A stretch of DNA of 13,822 nt from BOG-1184 sp964651515. Lineage in GTDB: Bacteria; Fibrobacterota; Chitinivibrionia; Chitinivibrionales; Chitinispirillaceae. Below are positions 12,541 through 13,822 of this stretch, piece after piece; position 1 is the stretch's first letter, and every line of letters starts with the position of its first letter. Position numbers and translations under genes: made by a program. Under the pieces are notes generated by a model that saw nothing but the letters and a program-made list of their open reading frames with translations, made no database searches and was not told the origin of the DNA. The stretch spans positions 1-13,822 of the forward strand of contig CAZYYB010000085.1 of NCBI GenBank assembly GCA_964651515.1, given 5' to 3'.

Positions 12541-13822
12541 ATGCTTTCAAGGCAAGTGGCCACAATTTTGATTGTCGAATTGATGGGAATATTTCTTGCA
12601 TGCTCAAAAAGTAGCAACCCCAGCAGCCTTGCTAACCCTGCATTACTATCGCCGATGCAATTTTCCCCGGTGAATGGCGCGAGCGGCCAACCAATTGCTG
12701 TGGAATTGAAATGGACACCAGTGCCCGAAGCTCTTTTGTATGAGGTACAGATGTCCTTAAGCAGTACATTTTCTAATGTTGGGACGGAGGATTCCTTGTC
12801 GCTTAATGATTCCGAAAGTTTCGAGAATCTTTTGACGAATACCGTTTATTATTGGAGAGTCAGGTGCGAAAACAATTCACAAACAAGTGTTTGGTCAAGT
12901 ATATGGAGCTTCTCTACGCTTCTACTGGCTCCGACACCGGCTTCTCCGCAATTCGGTGCAACTAATCAACCCTTGAATACCAGCCTGGTGTGGAATTCTG
13001 TAAATGGGTCCGTCCAATATAGCTTCCAGGTATCTACAAGCCAATCGTTCGGCACAACCATTTATTTCGCAACAGGGCTGAATGATACTTTTCAAACAAT
13101 CGGACCATTATCTAATAGCATTTCCTATTATTGGCGGGTGAATGTGATTGCGGGAAACAATACGAGTGCCTGGTCGGCCTTAGATGGTTTTTCAACAATC
13201 CCGCTGACTCCGGTAGTGCCGACTTTGGTTTCCCCGACAAACGTTTCCACGAATGTGTCATTTTGTCCTGCATTAAGTTGGAGTTCTGTGGCAAGAGCAA
13301 CCACCTATCATCTTCAGCTATCGACCGATCAATCTTTTTTAAATACGGTTATCGATAATCCTGATTGCGTCGGAGACTCTTTGCCTGTTGGGCCATTAGC
13401 ACTAAGACAGATCTATTTTTGGCACGTAAATGCCCAGAATGCGGGTGGAACGAGTGCCTGGTCGGAGGTATGGGATTTTTCCACAACTGCGAATCCAATT
13501 CCAATTAATGGATTGGTTGCCTATTATCCTTTTAATGGGAATGCGAATGATGAGAGCGGCAATGGAAATAATGGGACAGTAAATGGGGCCACTTTGACAC
13601 AGGATAGATTCGGCAATAGTAATGCGGCCTATTATTTTGATGGTGTGAGCAATAGTATTTCGACCTCATTTATTCCTCCAAATATTTTCTCGATTTCGCT
13701 ATGGTATTTCAACTATGCGAATAGTGGCGGGTGGAACCTTGGATTTTTTTCAACATTTTCAATCGATAGTTACTATGGAATGTTTTATGCAGATAGTGCA
13801 GGTGCAGAATATATGCGATATG
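12541..13822 (+). CDS. Surface lipoprotein with three fibronectin-III-like repeats and a LamG-like domain (open at window end)
   Basis: The frame is open from ATG 12541 to the end of the window, 427 codons with no stop. A GGAGGGGGG ribosome binding site starts at 12526 and ends six bases before the ATG. The N-terminus has a hydrophobic core and lipobox FLAC with Cys21 followed by Ser, favouring outer-membrane placement. Three fibronectin-III-like units follow (about 35-126, 128-219, 221-315), each with a YYWRV-type strand (103-107, 196-200, 292-296) and an FST end (124-126, 217-219, 313-315), 93 to 96 residues apart. From 324 GLVAYYPFNGNANDESGNG and AAYYFDG mark a LamG/concanavalin-A-like domain, often sugar- or protein-binding. 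Codon use is AT-rich compared with the left genes, suggesting transfer or a different selective regime. The C-terminus and any catalytic domain lie outside the window. It probably acts in adhesion or polymer binding. Confidence 0.85.
   Translation, partial: MLSRQVATILIVELMGIFLACSKSSNPSSLANPALLSPMQFSPVNGASGQPIAVELKWTPVPEALLYEVQMSLSSTFSNVGTEDSLSLNDSESFENLLTNTVYYWRVRCENNSQTSVWSSIWSFSTLLLAPTPASPQFGATNQPLNTSLVWNSVNGSVQYSFQVSTSQSFGTTIYFATGLNDTFQTIGPLSNSISYYWRVNVIAGNNTSAWSALDGFSTIPLTPVVPTLVSPTNVSTNVSFCPALSWSSVARATTYHLQLSTDQSFLNTVIDNPDCVGDSLPVGPLALRQIYFWHVNAQNAGGTSAWSEVWDFSTTANPIPINGLVAYYPFNGNANDESGNGNNGTVNGATLTQDRFGNSNAAYYFDGVSNSISTSFIPPNIFSISLWYFNYANSGGWNLGFFSTFSIDSYYGMFYADSAGAEYMRY

Noticed and set aside
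12354..12617. 87-codon minus-strand frame over the lipoprotein promoter and start
   Set aside because: It overlaps a near-consensus promoter, ribosome site and signal peptide on the plus strand, and its translation shows no domain.

Overview
The window looks like a piece of a chromosome from a GC-rich, Gram-negative, uncultured-type bacterium. The sequence shows a SurA/PpiC-type periplasmic chaperone, two lipoprotein signal peptides, a nucleotide-sugar dehydrogenase start and a large TPR membrane protein. Lipoproteins carrying formylglycine-enzyme-like, fibronectin-III-like and LamG-like domains, together with a bacterial PAC2 gene, would fit the FCB/Fibrobacterota neighbourhood. That placement is an inference from gene content only, and I hold it weakly.

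Minus strand, positions 1-7625. Reading right to left there is first a PAC2-family gene (7625-6687) that ends in a probable intrinsic terminator (6687-6657). A spacer follows that carries three consecutive hairpins and a polypurine tract. After it comes a probable operon: mfd (6448-3011), a SurA-like peptidyl-prolyl isomerase (2824-1523), a SAM-dependent methyltransferase (1519-779), an FtsE-like ABC ATPase (782-102, overlapping the methyltransferase by ATGA), and the first 15 codons of a nucleotide-sugar dehydrogenase (47-1). The ATPase is not followed by ftsX, and it carries Asp where the catalytic Glu after Walker B is expected.

Plus strand, 7749-10848. A DusB-like tRNA-dihydrouridine synthase is divergent from PAC2 across a 123-nt gap holding a 12-bp palindrome. 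It is followed by a 682-residue GTG-started protein with a polytopic membrane domain and seven C-terminal TPR units (TMTC-like architecture), and then a small terminator-like hairpin.

Right end, about 10870-13822. The sequence becomes AT-richer and accessory in character. A stretch of about 325 nt without a recognisable gene leads into a formylglycine-generating-enzyme-like lipoprotein gene. That gene has a very good ribosome binding site but a TAA at codon 10 inside its signal peptide, and it is cut off by a remnant of an IS1634-family transposase. The transposase has lost its N-terminus and, in frame, its central catalytic part. After a near-consensus promoter (12360-12389), a surface lipoprotein with three fibronectin-III-like repeats and a LamG-like domain starts at 12541 and runs off the window still open.

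I do not see a clearly new multi-gene system. The best leads are the Walker-B-altered orphan FtsE, the tandem hairpin cluster upstream of mfd, and the decayed and AT-rich lipoprotein region at the right end.
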